Assembly: GCA_021464415.1 (NCBI GenBank)
Contig: CM038471.1
Span: 36,677,234 to 36,741,233 of the forward strand
From: Lonicera japonica
Lineage: Eukaryota; Streptophyta; Magnoliopsida; Dipsacales; Caprifoliaceae
Reading direction: 5' to 3'
DNA length: 64,000 bases
This document shows positions 1-12,070 of the stretch, in pieces. The notes below the pieces were generated by a model. It had not been told where the DNA came from and ran no database searches. It saw only the letters and a list, made by a program, of their open reading frames with translations. A program made the position numbers and the translations under genes. How positions within the stretch are numbered: the stretch's first letter is position 1; the number at the start of each line of letters is the position of its first letter.

Positions 1-1322
1 TAACATCCAACACAACGGTCCTATTTATAGTGTTCATTGTTGTATTGGAGAGACATTTTTTTATTACTTCTCATTTCTCAATTTATAGAGAGCTTGTAAT
101 AGTTTTAGAGAGAGAAATGGAGTTCACTTCTATAATTATTGTCTCTGCAATTATTATGGAGTAAATTTATTTGCTAAGGCTAAAAGATGAAATTTGTAAT
201 GCATTAATTATGCAAGTTCAATTCTCATGCCATTGTTAGTATTGTTAAATACTTCTTGAATCCTTCATCTTCTCTATTTTATCAACCATTCATGAGCTAG
301 TAAGATAATTTTCATATGATGATTTCACTTTGTATGCCTCGTATACATAGATCTTGAGCATTAATGAGGAGATGACACATTTGTGTATTTCTTACTAGCC
401 TATATCCATTCCTTTCATGAATAAGGTACTTTTCAATGCCAAGTATGATAAGTCTTTGAATATTTATGGAAACACCATAAATTTGAGATTCCAATCCTTG
501 AATACTTTAATGATACGTTGAATGCTTTCTACACTTTATGTGATTTTAAGACTCGTCATCTTTTTAGTTAAAGTGTTGCCAAAGAGGATCTTTTAAATTT
601 ATGTCACAAACAACTTCACTAATCATTATAAAGATTCAATTTGTATTTATCAAATATGCCTATATAGGACGGTTTGACCTTTACCTAGACCTCTTAATCT
701 TATACAAATGAAATGTTATGATTTATTGAGCTAAACTCTTTGTAATTGGCTATTTTCATAATCAAGTCAATTGCTTAGGCGAAACTAACAATGAGTTCTC
801 AAATCTCTAGCTTAAATTTATGCCTTTTCTTTTAGTGTATCTCAAGTTTGTATTTTGGTTGAACATTATATCGGAATGGGTTGCACTTGCTTCACACCCT
901 TTGTTACAAGACAAAAGTGAGAGATACACTTGTGTTGAGTTTTGCTTACACCATTTCTTTATATGACATTTATATGGGAATGGGTCATTTTTGCTCCACA
1001 CCCTTTTGCTTATAAATGGGTAAAATAGTCAACACTTAAGAATTGCATTGAGAACTTTGAATGAGGTTGATTATATGTAACTTTGCGAAACAAATGAATT
1101 CTATAATGCCTTAGCCTTTTCTCATGTATTGTTACATCACTTTAATTTTTATTGCAAGACTTTAAAATCAACCAATTAAATTTTCTTAACAAAGCCTTGG
1201 ACACGTAATCACCAGATTTTCTTTCCGACTATCCTTGTGGTTTGACACTTGTACTTACCAAGTATTATAACTTGACAACCTACACTTGGGTACCTAAGCA
1301 CGGAATTATTTTCGGCGCGTCA
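1..1322 (+). mobile_element. LTR fragment, family A (3' part, runs off the window start)
   Basis: The sequence is a diverged copy of the solo LTR at 30197-32090, read on the opposite strand. Shared blocks include the stretch about transport of 'ACTTGACAACCTACACTTGG' near 1270 and the terminal GGCGCGTCA at 1314-1322. The LTR 3' end is therefore at 1322, and about 570 bp of its 5' part would lie before the window. It abuts CACTA transposase sequence directly, so the LTR probably inserted into, or recombined next to, that older element. It holds no gene; short open frames here are chance. Confidence 0.75.
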
Positions 1323-1334
1323 GCGTACTGTATA

Positions 1335-1777
1335 ATCGTGGTCTTGCTTCCGTGAACACGAATAGCAGTTGGTACGACGACTTTCCATTTATTCTTGCCA
1401 TGATGGCAAGCCATGTGTTCTATATAGATGATCCGTTGGCCGGTGAGGGTTGGAAAGTCGTCAACCATATAGCACACAGAGGTACGTTTAGTGAGGCTAC
1501 ACTTGCAAGGAACGATACGGCCACTCCACTGTATGAAGTAGATGAACCCTATTAAGAGTCGGATGCGATATGTCTTCCTATATCAAAGTTATTTATCAAC
1601 CTAGGCCCAGTACTGTTTGTAAATATTCCCGTATATGAAAATGAAAATGAAGATGAGGATGATGATTATGACGAGGATGAAGACTCCAATGATGCTGAAG
1701 GGTTTAATAATGATCTATATATCAGCGATGAGGATGAAGATGAGGATCATGATGATGATGACAATGACTCCGATTGA
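1335..1777 (+). pseudogene. CACTA (En/Spm) transposase remnant, DUF4216-like end
   Basis: One frame from about 1352 to 1555 encodes a stretch with FPFILA, then VFYIDDPLAGEGWKVV, the pattern of the DUF4216 domain found at the C-terminus of plant CACTA transposase-related proteins. After an in-frame TAA near 1552 a second open stretch encodes a run of Asp/Glu (1637-1777) ending in TGA, the acidic tail usual for these proteins. The N-terminal transposase part is absent, because LTR sequence ends at 1322. The domain call is from recognition of the motif; the acidic tail and stop are seen directly. The copy cannot be functional. Confidence 0.7.
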
Positions 1778-2024
1778 GGTTGCTATAAATGCTATTAATT
1801 AAATGAAATGATTCAAGTAATTGATTGTTGTAAATTATTTAAATTTTGTTGTTGCAAATGATTATAGTTTACCTTAATGAAATTGGAATTAAAATATATA
1901 GGAAAGCAGTTGGGAAATTTTAGTTTACCTTAATGAAATGATTATTGTAAAATATTTAATTATGTAATTCATTTATTAAACTAACATTAACTTAAAAATT
2001 ATTTAATTTTTTTTAAAACAACCT

Positions 2025-2375
2025 TAAGCGACGTATAAATTGTAACTATGTCACCTAAGATTATCTTAGGTGACATACATTTGATTAGTACGTCGCTTAA
2101 GAATAACTTCGGCAACGTACTTCTACGTTGCCTAGTATTAACTCGGGCGACGTAAATATAATTAGTACGTCGCTTAAAAATAACCTAGGCGACATATAAA
2201 TATATTACGTTGCCTAAAAGTTTTTTCCCTCTCAAATTTTAATGAAAATTTTAAATAATTGAAAATTTTCAAATTAACTTAGGCGACGTAGAAGATATAG
2301 GTACGTCGCCCAAAAGAAATTTCAGTTTAACTTTGGCGACATAGGTTAAATAACTACGTTGCCTAAGGTAATGGT
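2025..2375 (+). repeat. CACTA subterminal repeat array
   Basis: About eleven copies of a short motif in both orientations (GCGACGTA, TACGTCGC and decayed forms GCGACATA, TACGTTGCC) occur here, starting about 250 bp after the transposase stop. Dense short inverted motifs near the end are characteristic of CACTA elements, where they bind the transposase. I see no clear CACTACAAGAAA terminus after 2375, so the outer end is eroded or truncated. Confidence 0.65.
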
Positions 2376-3782
2376 ATAAATTAAACCCTTCTCCCCCAAT
2401 TTTTTATATTCTCGCAAGCCCTCTTGCACGATTACCCCAATTTCAGAGCGCTCTCTCTCTCACACACACACACTTGCTCCTCCTCCGAATCTCCGCCGTC
2501 CGCACATCTCTTCTCCGAATCTCTGCCGTTTCTCCTTAAGCCAAGTTCGGTTGCCCTCTCTTTATATGTGTGTATATACGATTATATATGTAAAATCAAC
2601 AGGCCTTGATCTATTGTTGTGTTGTTGCTGCTGTGTGTTACTGCTGTGTATATATATATGTGTGTGTTGCATTGTGATAATTTTTATTTCATTTGAGCTT
2701 GTTTACAACATACATTTCCCCCTTTTCTTTTGTATCTAGATTATAGCTTCAAGAAGTTATGATCCTTGGCCTGAGTATAGGCTATATATATACACAGTAG
2801 TGGTAACTAGTCACTGTAACGATGATATGCACAGAAATGATTGGGCTAACAACTAGGCACTGCAATTGTGAAGAATTCAAATATAATGGCCTAAAGAATA
2901 GTTCAACTTTTAACTGATTTGTACATAACAGTCAAGTGTAAAAAATGAACAGTTGAAGAGGGTTTTCTGGTACAAGTAAGAGTATTGCGTCAAATGGATT
3001 TAGTAATAGAAGATTAGCCGTTTTGACTGCAATGAATATTAGAAAAGACTGGGCTAGGTTATAAAGGTAGCAAAATCCATTGTTGTCCCATAGGATGCAA
3101 ACGAGGAAGAAATAGAATTTGAATTAAGAATGAAATACCTCTATAATCACACTTCAATATGCAGTCTATCTGCAATAATGAATACAGATGATCCCTTACC
3201 CCTTCCCCTTCATCTCTTTCCCTATTTTTCTCCTTCCCCGTCTCAAAGCATTTCCTCAATTGCAGGGGTCTATAAAATGGAAGCCAACTGGCCATATACC
3301 AAGCAACAACGTTTTATGAGTGTCACTATTAATAAAAAAATCTTTTGCAACCAATTTTAAGCTTCAATTATGTACCAAGTCCAACGTCACTTTGCAAATT
3401 GAATGCGATGATTACAAATATAATGGCCTGAGTATGTTATTTTGACTTCTTTTGTTTAAGGCTTTATGAAAAAACTTTTGTGGCTGAGTTTGCTGAAGAG
3501 TTTCTGATTGCATTTTTTTCCTTGTGAACTGCTCAAAATTTTGATATTTGTTGGTGTTTAATTGTATGATTTTGTTGCCAATTGCTTCCTCGGGGCCTTA
3601 CCGAAGCTGTTTGCTTTGTGCAAGCCATTTTTTTGTTTGAGAGAGAGAGAGATCCCCGCTCTGTATTCATCTTAGCCCCATTTATGAAAAAATAAATAAA
3701 GCCCATCATTGTCCACTTTAAATTTGTCTCCCACTTTCCCCACTTTTCCCGTAGTCACTTTGACAAAAAAAAAAAAAAAGAT
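2376..3782. other. Intergenic, no gene seen
   Basis: A CT/CA-rich stretch lies at 2450-2475 and TG/TA-rich low-complexity sequence at 2560-2670. The short open frames lack any recognisable domain. The A-run at 3764-3779 directly precedes the MES pseudogene. Confidence 0.6.
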
Positions 3783-4926
3783 CTCTAGTAGCACTATTCC
3801 TTTTGCAAACAGTGAGAGAAAATATAGCAGCCGAGACGGCAAAACCACCACGGCCGCCCAGCGAGCACTTTGTGCTAGTCCACGGTGCATGCCTTGGAGC
3901 CTGGTCTTGGTTCAAACTAGTGCCCTTACTAAGGGCATATAGTTTTGCTGGGTTCTATTCCTCCCCATGATAAAGTCGTACTTGTGGGTCACAGTTTTGC
4001 TGGGTTCGCTATCTCTCAATGTACGAAATTTTTTCCTGAAAAAGTCTCTGTGGCGTGCTGTTTTTGTTACTGCTGTAATGCCCGGATCAAGTTACAACGT
4101 AACCACGCTCGATCAAAATGTAAGTGTTAAATTTTAATTTATTTTTGTTAAGAGTAACGATACGTTCAGAATTTTGGTGTAATTTATTCTTTTAACGCAG
4201 ATGATATAATGAATACGCACCGGTTAGAATCTTCAGTCCTTATCTATATTTAAGTGGTCATTTCATGTTGATAAATGTAATAAAAATTGGTCAGGTAAGT
4301 AGATCTGTAAATGTATCACTATATAATTCATTATGATTTTTTTTTTCATTTATTAAATTAAAATAACTTTAGCTTAAGAAATATTTTTGGTTACATTTTG
4401 AAGCGAACCTTGACACAAAATCTTTTTGAACCGGACAATACCTTTATATATGGTGATGGGCCTAATAACCCTCCAACTACATTCGTCTTTGGGCCCCAAT
4501 ACTTGAGAGCAAAATTGTTTCAGCTCAGCCCTGTTGAGGTAAATCAAGCATAAATTATGATATTTGATTAGCTCAAAACTCATCGTATATAAAATTATTT
4601 TCAAGCTAATAAATTTGAAAGCAATTATTTGGATAATTTTGTTGCAGGATTGGATACTAGCAACCTTGTTGGTGAGACCATTATTGTTGTATAGTGACCA
4701 AGACATGGAAAATGTGCTAATGTTATCGAGCAACAAGTACGGTTCAATAAAACGAGCTTTTATAATATATGAGCAAGACAACGCGATTATCCCGAAGTTT
4801 TAGCGTTTGATGATCGTGAAAAATCCCCCTACCAAAGTCCTAAAGATCTTAACCTCAAATCACATGGTCATGATATCTAAGCCATTTGGGCTTCCGCTTT
4901 GTCTCAATAACATTGCTTGGAAGTAA
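3783..4926 (+). pseudogene. Methylesterase-like (MES/alpha-beta hydrolase) pseudogene
   Basis: This is a broken copy of the gene at 19071-20236 and keeps the same three-exon layout. Exon 1 (3783-4118) retains the signal-peptide remnant, HFVLVHGACLGAWSWFK and the lipase box GHSFAG. It lacks the roughly 40 residues between these two motifs, where a 15-bp stretch copied from the lipase-box region has been inserted. A further 1-base shift follows in exon 1. Exon 2 (about 4412-4541) contains a stop. Exon 3 (4648-4926) has TAG in place of the expected Gln before RLM, and the DH of the catalytic His motif reads NH. It ends in LNNIAWK, which probably shows the ancestral C-terminus better than the intact copy. 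It cannot make an active enzyme. Confidence 0.9.
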
Positions 4927-4988
4927 AAGTGTGTCGATTAAATAAATAGAAGAAATCTCCGCTATTTGTAACACTTTTAACATCCACT

Positions 4989-5023
<35 letters not shown>

Positions 5024-6249
5024 CAAAAAAGAGATTAATTATGAAAAAAAAAGAGTTGTGGTATGCGAGCACAAATCCAAAAATTAATTAGTTAAATATG
5101 TACTAATTAACTGCTTACATAGAAATTAATTTACTACTTGAGAAACAAAAAAAAAATGCATTTTACTGCATGGCACACCTAACACTTCATCATTGGAGTT
5201 AAATCACAATGTTAATATAACCTTATACCGATTTAATTACATTGGAATAACGCTTTTAAGAAAAATTATTGTACAGTTATATTGTAAAAGTTGTATAGCG
5301 TAATTTTACATATTTTAATACTTTGACAAGTATTATATTTAATTTGTTTGACAATAAAACCACCTAATCGGTATCTTGACAATAATTTCCAAAAAATGCG
5401 AACATGCGATCAAAATAATACTAAATTAAGTTTATATAGTTACGTATATATATGTTCTTTATGTGATTAAAAATCCCATGACAATAAATTGGTTTGGTTG
5501 GTATTCAACTTTTGTTAAAATTAAAAGTTTCAGGCTACAATCTCTGTGACGTCCCCCATCGATCTCCTGATTCTCGCTTGTTCTTTAAAAAAATACATGA
5601 TATTCAAAAATTTCAAATTTTGGTACATTCAGTACGCAATTTTTAAAACACAAAACCAAGATGAAACCATACAATGTTTTTCAGTTTTTTTAGCATGTTT
5701 TATTTTTCTGTATTTGTTCAGAATATATATGTTGGTATTTACATATTTTTATTTTTGATATATATATATATGTATATTAAAAGGCAAATGATTCTTAACA
5801 ATTATGACACTGATTTTTGGTATATATAAGTATGTCCATGTATTTATATTATTTTTTTAAATAACAAATGATGCTTCAAGGCTGGAATACCTCAACCTCT
5901 AGGTCAAAATATATAGGCAGCACTTGATCTAAAATAAGAAACATTCAACCATTAAATAACTACATTATTTATTACTTAAATCATTTTAAAATAGATGATA
6001 GATGTATATGCACACTTGTCGCATGTGCGATATCATCTAGTTGTTAGTAAAGTTAGTCCAAAGCTTTCGAAATTAATTGACAGCAGGTTTTGAATTACCA
6101 CGTATATTAACAACAATTAGTGGCACTTATTGTAACATCTTTATCTATACGCCCTCGATCCGAGAAAATATTCAATGAAACTGTGACAACCACGTCAACA
6201 ATGCCACATGCTATCATCAAAAGTGAACCCACGGAATATAATCTCTCCT
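4927..6249. other. AT-rich intergenic DNA
   Basis: A (CT)n(TA)n microsatellite sits at 4987-5022. No coding sequence or element end is recognised in the rest. Confidence 0.6.
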
Positions 6250-6455
6250 CCATTTTCGATGATCATTTGATTGAGTTTTGATTCGTATATAAAATTTTAA
6301 ATTGATAAATTCATACAGTATGACCTTTTTATAATTCATGTAAAGATGTTAAATCATTAATTGATGAGAATCAAACTTTTGCATGTGAAATTATTATTTT
6401 AGAGTCCAAGAATAAATAAAAAGTTGAATGAAATGAGCACTCGCCGTATATATAA
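6250..6455 (+). repeat. Dispersed repeat, copy 1 (partner 12600-12800)
   Basis: About 200 bp starting at TTTGATTGAGTTTTGATTCG match 12600-12800 with scattered substitutions. In copy 1 the match stops where the CACTA-type terminal sequence begins (6456). Copy 2 continues with unrelated TA-rich sequence. Confidence 0.7.
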
Positions 6456-6930
6456 CAAGAAAAAGGGTGTTTTGCGACGAGTGAAAAAACATTCACAAAT
6501 GATTAAAATCCGTCACAAATGTTCTTTTGTGACGACTTTGCGACGGTTTTCGAAGCATTAAAAAGGTAGGTGGGTCTCAAAAACATGGTGGCAGCAAATT
6601 CCCGTCACTAATACCTTTTATGATGGATTTGTGACGATTTTTTCGGTGTTATAAAAAATTGTCATTTTTGTCACTCTATTGTCACGGACTATTTGTGACG
6701 GCTTGAAGCGCTACTTATATTGTTATTGTGGCAACAACAACCATCACAAAAACGTAGCTTTGTTTGCCACAAATCCAAGTATTTGTGACGGCTTTTTCTC
6801 ATTACAAACAAACATGTACCCTATTTGTGACAGCTTATTACCCATCATAAAAAGTGTTATACCCTGTTTATGACAGCTTACATTAGCTGTCACAAAAAGT
6901 TTTAAACAACGTCATAGCAATGCTGCCTTG
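6456..6930. mobile_element. CACTA element terminus with subterminal repeats
   Basis: It begins with AACAAGAAAAAGGGTG, close to the CACTACAAGAAAAA end of plant CACTA elements though the leading CACT is lost. Many short repeats follow in both orientations (TTTGTGACGG, CGTCACAAA and variants) up to about 6920. No transposase was found next to it, so this is an element end or a deleted, non-autonomous copy. Its far end is not recognised. Confidence 0.6.
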
Positions 6931-8517
6931 TCCGACTGATATTTGAATACTATTATTATTAAAATTTTAATTACAACAAACCAATTGAACATGAATAATT
7001 CAAAATTGAATAACATTAACTAAATAATATCCATTACATAGTACAAACCAAACCAAAATCCAACATCCAAAAGTATTATCTACTATGGAACATATCATAT
7101 TATTCAAAATCAATTCAAAATTATAAAAGGGTTCATACAACATAGTACAAAGCAAATAAAATCATTGTCTCTATCTTCTAATTTTTTTTTCCAAAAATAA
7201 GCGCATTGTAATTATCTTGCTTGCTCAACCTTCATTCCCCTCCATTCATTTCTAAAACATAAAAAATGGGTTATCAGGAATTAAATAGCTTAAAGTAATA
7301 TTTGCAACGTTAAATTCTAGGAAAAAAAGAAAAGAAAGTATATTGATCATTGTTTACTAATTAAGCACTACATCAGATCCCATCAAGTTGTCAAATACCA
7401 TTAGGGGGCTTTGGGCATTTATAATATTCTTGTTGAGCAACAATATTGAAAGATAAATAAATAATATTTCTTATAGTACATTTTAAGTGTATGTAGATAT
7501 TTTGAAGTGTACCATTTGAATTAAAAAATACATTAACCTCGTGAAAAAAAGCTTTCATTTAGGTCAAGGTCTGAACAGTTAACACTTGATGAAGTAGGAA
7601 CCTACGCGTCATTTGTTCAGGAGTACGATCCAGGATCACGTTACTTGTCCAACAGTTATAGTTCCATCTCCAATCACTGATATTACATTGTTCTTCTTCC
7701 CTAATAGATCTCTCCCTATAACCATACCTACAAATTTTTTATCCCCAATTTTAGTAATTTATCTTAATTCAATGGAAAATGATATTGTCAAAGCAAGTAG
7801 TGCATTATGTTCTTGTTCTTATCATTTAAAACATGATATACCACTCTAATACAAACATCAGAAAAAGATATATGTACAAACACTTTCTTACAAAATGAGT
7901 ACTGAAGTGCATTAGATGTTTGTACGTTTGGTGATACTACAATTTTGCAATGCATTCGGTACTCGTTTTGTCCACAAATTTATATACATATGCCACAGCT
8001 AATTCCACCACTCCTAAGCTTGCACTTAGCTGCCCACTTATATTTGCCACTGTGTATACAATATCTGCTCTAAGCTCCACTGCTAATACCAAAAACCAAA
8101 TAGTGTTTTGGTATTAGCAATCCTAACCGTTAAAAAAAATATTAACGGACTTTTTACATCACTATACTTTGTTTGTCTTCTTTTCATTTGTCTCACTTTG
8201 GTCCTCAAAGCTTGAGCCGCTTCCATTTCGTCCAAAATTAGATGTTTCGTCCATTTTTCAATGGAAACTTTGTGTACGTGGTACGGGGTTTTTATTTTAA
8301 AAAGATGGATTATCCATCCCAAAAATAGGCAAACAATCAAATTTTAGATGAAATTGGAATTTGGCTTAAACTTTAAGGATTATAAATTGTATAAAAAAAT
8401 TTACAAACTTTTTATAAAAATAATTGTGGCACCAATATATTAAATAAAAAAAGTAAACAACACATTAAATATTTGGGCGTGCCAGTTTATTAAAATAATA
8501 TTACATGAGTTTGCACA
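6931..8517. other. AT-rich intergenic or internal CACTA DNA, no gene seen
   Basis: Nothing recognisable. The region may be part of the CACTA copy that begins at 6456, but no opposite terminus was found. Confidence 0.5.
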
Positions 8518-8526
8518 AAAAATTTG

Positions 8527-8884
8527 GGGTGATTTAGACTTTAGGTGCCGTTTGTTCTTGTATATCAGACGTTGGATGCTAAAATTTTGCATAATAGGTG
8601 TTTAGGTGCCATTTTGGATGGAATTCGTTAGTTAACGTGGTCAGCCGTTAGCTCCATTAATTTTTGACCATTTTAACCCTAAGCAAGAGCAGTATGCTTA
8701 TTCTTTTTCTAGGGGTAAATTGGGTCCATTGGGTCAAAAATTAACGGAGCTAACGGTTGACCACGTTGACTAACAGATTCCGTCCAAATGGCACCAAAAC
8801 GGCACCAAAACACCTATTATGCAAAACTTTGGCACCTAACATTTAATATGTATGAACAAACGGTACTTAAAGTCAAAATCACCC
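8527..8884. mobile_element. Mutator-type MITE with long terminal inverted repeats
   Basis: The two halves form an inverted repeat of roughly 140 bp, starting GGGTGATTT on the left and ending AAATCACCC on the right, around a short AT-rich centre. It is flanked by a perfect 9-bp direct repeat, AAAAATTTG, at 8518-8526 and 8885-8893. Long terminal inverted repeats with a 9-bp target duplication are diagnostic of Mutator-like elements. There is no coding capacity, so it is non-autonomous. Confidence 0.85.
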
Positions 8885-8893
8885 AAAAATTTG

Positions 8894-9174
8894 CATAAAT
8901 AATGTGTAAGACTTGGAAGTTATACCTCTGTAGAGAAATTCTTCATATGGACAGGTAATTAATAGTATCAGTAAAGGAGTTGCTGGCTTTTCTCCAGGGA
9001 AATCTATCTTCCATCATTTTTTCTCTTTCCTTATCATCATTTGCTTCCCTTCATCTCCTCATTCTATACTATTATTACTACTACTAGTAGCTGTAGCTTT
9101 CAAGTACAACTTAAACCAACATATAAATTAGTATATAAAACAAAATGCAACATAAAAAACAATATAATCCCAAT
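8894..9174. other. Intergenic, nothing recognised
   Basis: AT-rich spacer without a recognisable gene or repeat end. Confidence 0.5.
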
Positions 9175-9800
9175 CTCAAAAATAAAAATGAATAATGTTG
9201 TTTGAGTTGCTAATTCAGTGAAAGCCACGTCATGAAGCACAAGTCTTGCACATAATGTGAATTAAAAGTGAAAGCAAGTTTGTCCATGAGACGGGAAGCC
9301 AAAGGGCGGCAGAGACGTTTAAGTAAAAGCAATTAATTTGTGAACAAATAAAAACCCACATCAAAAACACCAAATTCACAATCTTACAAACAAACAAACA
9401 AACAAAAAAAAAGAAGAAGAAGAAAGAGGAAATGAAAAATAATATTTAGACTGCAAATTCAGTGAAGTGCATGTCATCGGCACATGCTGCAAATCCTCAG
9501 AGAAAACAAGCCTGTCTATCAAACAGGCGGCAGGAGAGCAATAAAGACGCTTAAGGAAAATTAATAAATTTGTAAACAAAGAAAAACCCACATCAAAGTC
9601 TCAATCTTAAAACAAAGGAAATAGAAAATAAATTGTAACGTTTAGATTGCAGATTTAATAAAGTACACGACAGCACGTACTGCAAATCTTGAGCGAAAGC
9701 AAGTCTATTCATCGCACAAGCGATGAGAGGTTCGCAGAGACACTTAGGTAAGATTAAGAAACTAATTTGCTAGTTAAGAAGAAAATACCCATAAGGACTG
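9175..9800 (+). repeat. Diverged three-copy tandem repeat
   Basis: Three degenerate copies of one unit start near 9175, 9420 and 9610. Each carries, in order, a GAAAATAAAT-like start, TTCAGTGAAG or a variant, a TGCAAATC-like block, GAAAGCAAGT, GGCGGCAGAGAC or a variant, and ACCCACATCAAA. Spacing is roughly 190-245 bp because of indels. No open frame is conserved among the copies, so this is structural rather than coding repetition. Confidence 0.65.
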
Positions 9801-10605
9801 CACGATGCTGTAATTTACTGATGTATCTATTTTGATAAAAATTATTGTTTACAACATAATTCAAAGTCTTGCTCTCAAGTAAATTAGAATAGAATCATAT
9901 ATTTAACCATTAAGCCATTTATCATTTTTGGTAGAAACACATTTCTAATTAAATACATGCTAATCACACTTACATAAATTAATTGTACAAGGTTGATCTA
10001 GTATTAAATATATGAGAATTAGTTATATATGTTTTCAATAGTTATTTATAACTATTATTATTATTTATTTTTCAATGTTTATTTATTTTTTGATGTTATA
10101 TCAACCCGGGTGGACAAAAAATTCTGGTTTTGTTTTTGTTTAGCTTACTTTGCTCATAAATTCCCCTTTTGCATTTTCAGTCCTAATTCATTATTTACGT
10201 CATTCATCACTATACGGGTATTTAGCGATGTAATGGTTATCACTTTTCCTTGTTTCGCCAGTGCAACTGGAGTCTTTTATTACGATATTACTGGGCTTAC
10301 TCCTGATTACGTATGGGATTTTCTATCGTCACTGTGTCTTCTATATTGTACTTCTTTCTTTATCATTCATTTTTTATGCAAGTTACTTGGGCCCCCCTGG
10401 TTGGAGTTCGATGGCCATCTTTGTTTTGAGGTGCACGATTTGTGTCCTAGACTTGACACTTGCTTAAGCACGAGTGTGATTTTGCATTCAACGTCGGGAA
10501 TTGAAGTAGATCTTCCAGCAGCATTCTCCTGGGGCTTTTCTGACTAAGCCTTATTTCCTTCCAATCATAATGCGTCGTCCTGATGCCATTTCGGCAGACG
10601 ATTGT
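9801..10605. other. No supported gene (one unexplained 172-codon open frame)
   Basis: An open frame on the plus strand (10029-10547) is rich in Phe, Tyr and Leu as expected from T-rich DNA. It contains no family motif I recognise. I see no splice structure or homologue in the window. Confidence 0.4.
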
Positions 10606-11050
10606 CAGACCCTGGCTTGAGGATATACATTACTGGAGCTTTTTAGTAGAAATTCCCTATTCTAAATGATGAGGAGATCGATTCAACTCCTCGAGTTATA
10701 CTTGATCAATTTGCGACCCTAGGGGTGTAAACACCCCAATCCGTGACCCCGCAAGAATCCTAAAACCATTGGAAAAGCATTTTTTTGAGTCTAGAACTCT
10801 CCCGAAACACTAGAAACTGCTTCGGAAACTTTGTAGTCCAACAAACCTGTTCTCAGAAGGCTTTTTCGTGCGACAAACCAATATTCAGAGGCCTTTGTCG
10901 TGTGACAAACCAGATTGTCGCAGAAGTCATCAGACCCTAGCTTGGGAATATAGATTACTAGAGCTTTTTATTATAAATTCCCTATGCTAAATCATGACGA
11001 GATCGATTCAACACCTCGGGTTATACTTGATCAATTTGCGACCCTAGGGG
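10606..11050 (+). repeat. 120-bp direct repeat enclosing an LTR fragment (family C)
   Basis: Positions 10606-10725 (starting CAGACCCTGGCTTG) and 10931-11050 (starting CAGACCCTAGCTTG) are about 120-bp copies of each other. The 205 bp between them begins TGTAAACACCCC and matches the first part of the family C LTRs at 40694-42247 (minus) and 62607-64000. It includes the TCGTGCGACAAACC and TCGTGTGACAAACC motifs. The repeat ends exactly where the LTR start begins, which suggests the 3' end of an element's internal region followed by its LTR, later rearranged. Confidence 0.65.
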
Positions 11051-12070
11051 GTAATGTGGACTGTATCTAGGGGTAAGAGTGGTTGATAATGCATTTTCCC
11101 AATTACGGGAAGCCTGCTCAGCCGAGTTCTGTGGATGTTGTGTTGTCCCTGATGAGATGATTCCGTTCATGCTAAAGAGCCTAATCGCGAGAATGTTAGA
11201 GTTCCTCATGATGATGGCAGGGTTGGTGGTGCCACCGAGGAGCAGGTTCACAGAGGTCCCAGCCTGTCTAATTTTCTGGGATCAGGTTATATTCTAGGAG
11301 GTGTGAGTTTGGGACATCCAGAGGCTCCGGTTTGGATCTTGGTTTTTAGTGGCTTCAATGCTGATTTGGCTGGTTATTCTAATTTCTTCCGGGATGATGG
11401 CCAGACTACCACTACGAGGGACTCAGCCACACAATACTCCACGGGCTAATTTTCAGAATAATGTTCCGGAATTAAGGCAGGAGGAGGCGGCTAAGAGATT
11501 TACAGTTGACCAGCATTTTGCTTCAGTCCCTGGAAGACCTTTTGCTCCTCATCGTTTGCCAGTGTTGCCTGCTGTCATGCATTTCCATGTTGGTGGCATA
11601 ATAATGGAGTATAGGATACGATCAGCTTCGACCCTCGTGGAGTGTTCATTCTCTGGTATTCAAGACGATGAGGTTGTTTTTGTTTTCTTTTCTTAGTTCT
11701 CTCCCTATTATCAAGATCTGGTATTAACATAATGTTTCTTTCTTAGATATTCCCGGTACGCGTGGGTGATTTGCGTTTCTTCTACGGTACTGCCATGAAT
11801 TATTGGTCCTACTTATGACACACTACTCCTAATCCAGTGATGCATGATAAGGCTTATCGCCAGCTATTGCACCTTAAAGAAGGTTTGTTATCCACAGGTT
11901 CTGAACATGTTGAGCCATCTTTTCATTCAGTTGGATAGATCCACAAGGTTCGGGTTCCGGTCCCAATGTCTCATCCACCAGCTGCACATCGTCGCAGTTA
12001 TTCTCTTCACTCTCTTCTCGGTCATACCGAGGACGCCAGTTCGGCCGCAAGGGAAGCGTGGTTGTTAGGT
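11051..12070 (+). other. Unidentified, less AT-rich, possibly decayed coding sequence
   Basis: This stretch is visibly richer in G+C than its flanks and holds several open stretches on the plus strand (11079-11297, 11349-11696, 11844-12068) with ordinary amino-acid composition in places. None matches a family I recognise. It lies directly after the LTR-linked direct repeat, so it could be decayed retrotransposon internal sequence. That reading is inference only. Confidence 0.35.

Noticed and set aside
10029..10547. 172-codon open frame on the plus strand
   Set aside because: Hydrophobic and aromatic bias fits translation of T-rich DNA. No motif, splice or homologue supports a protein.
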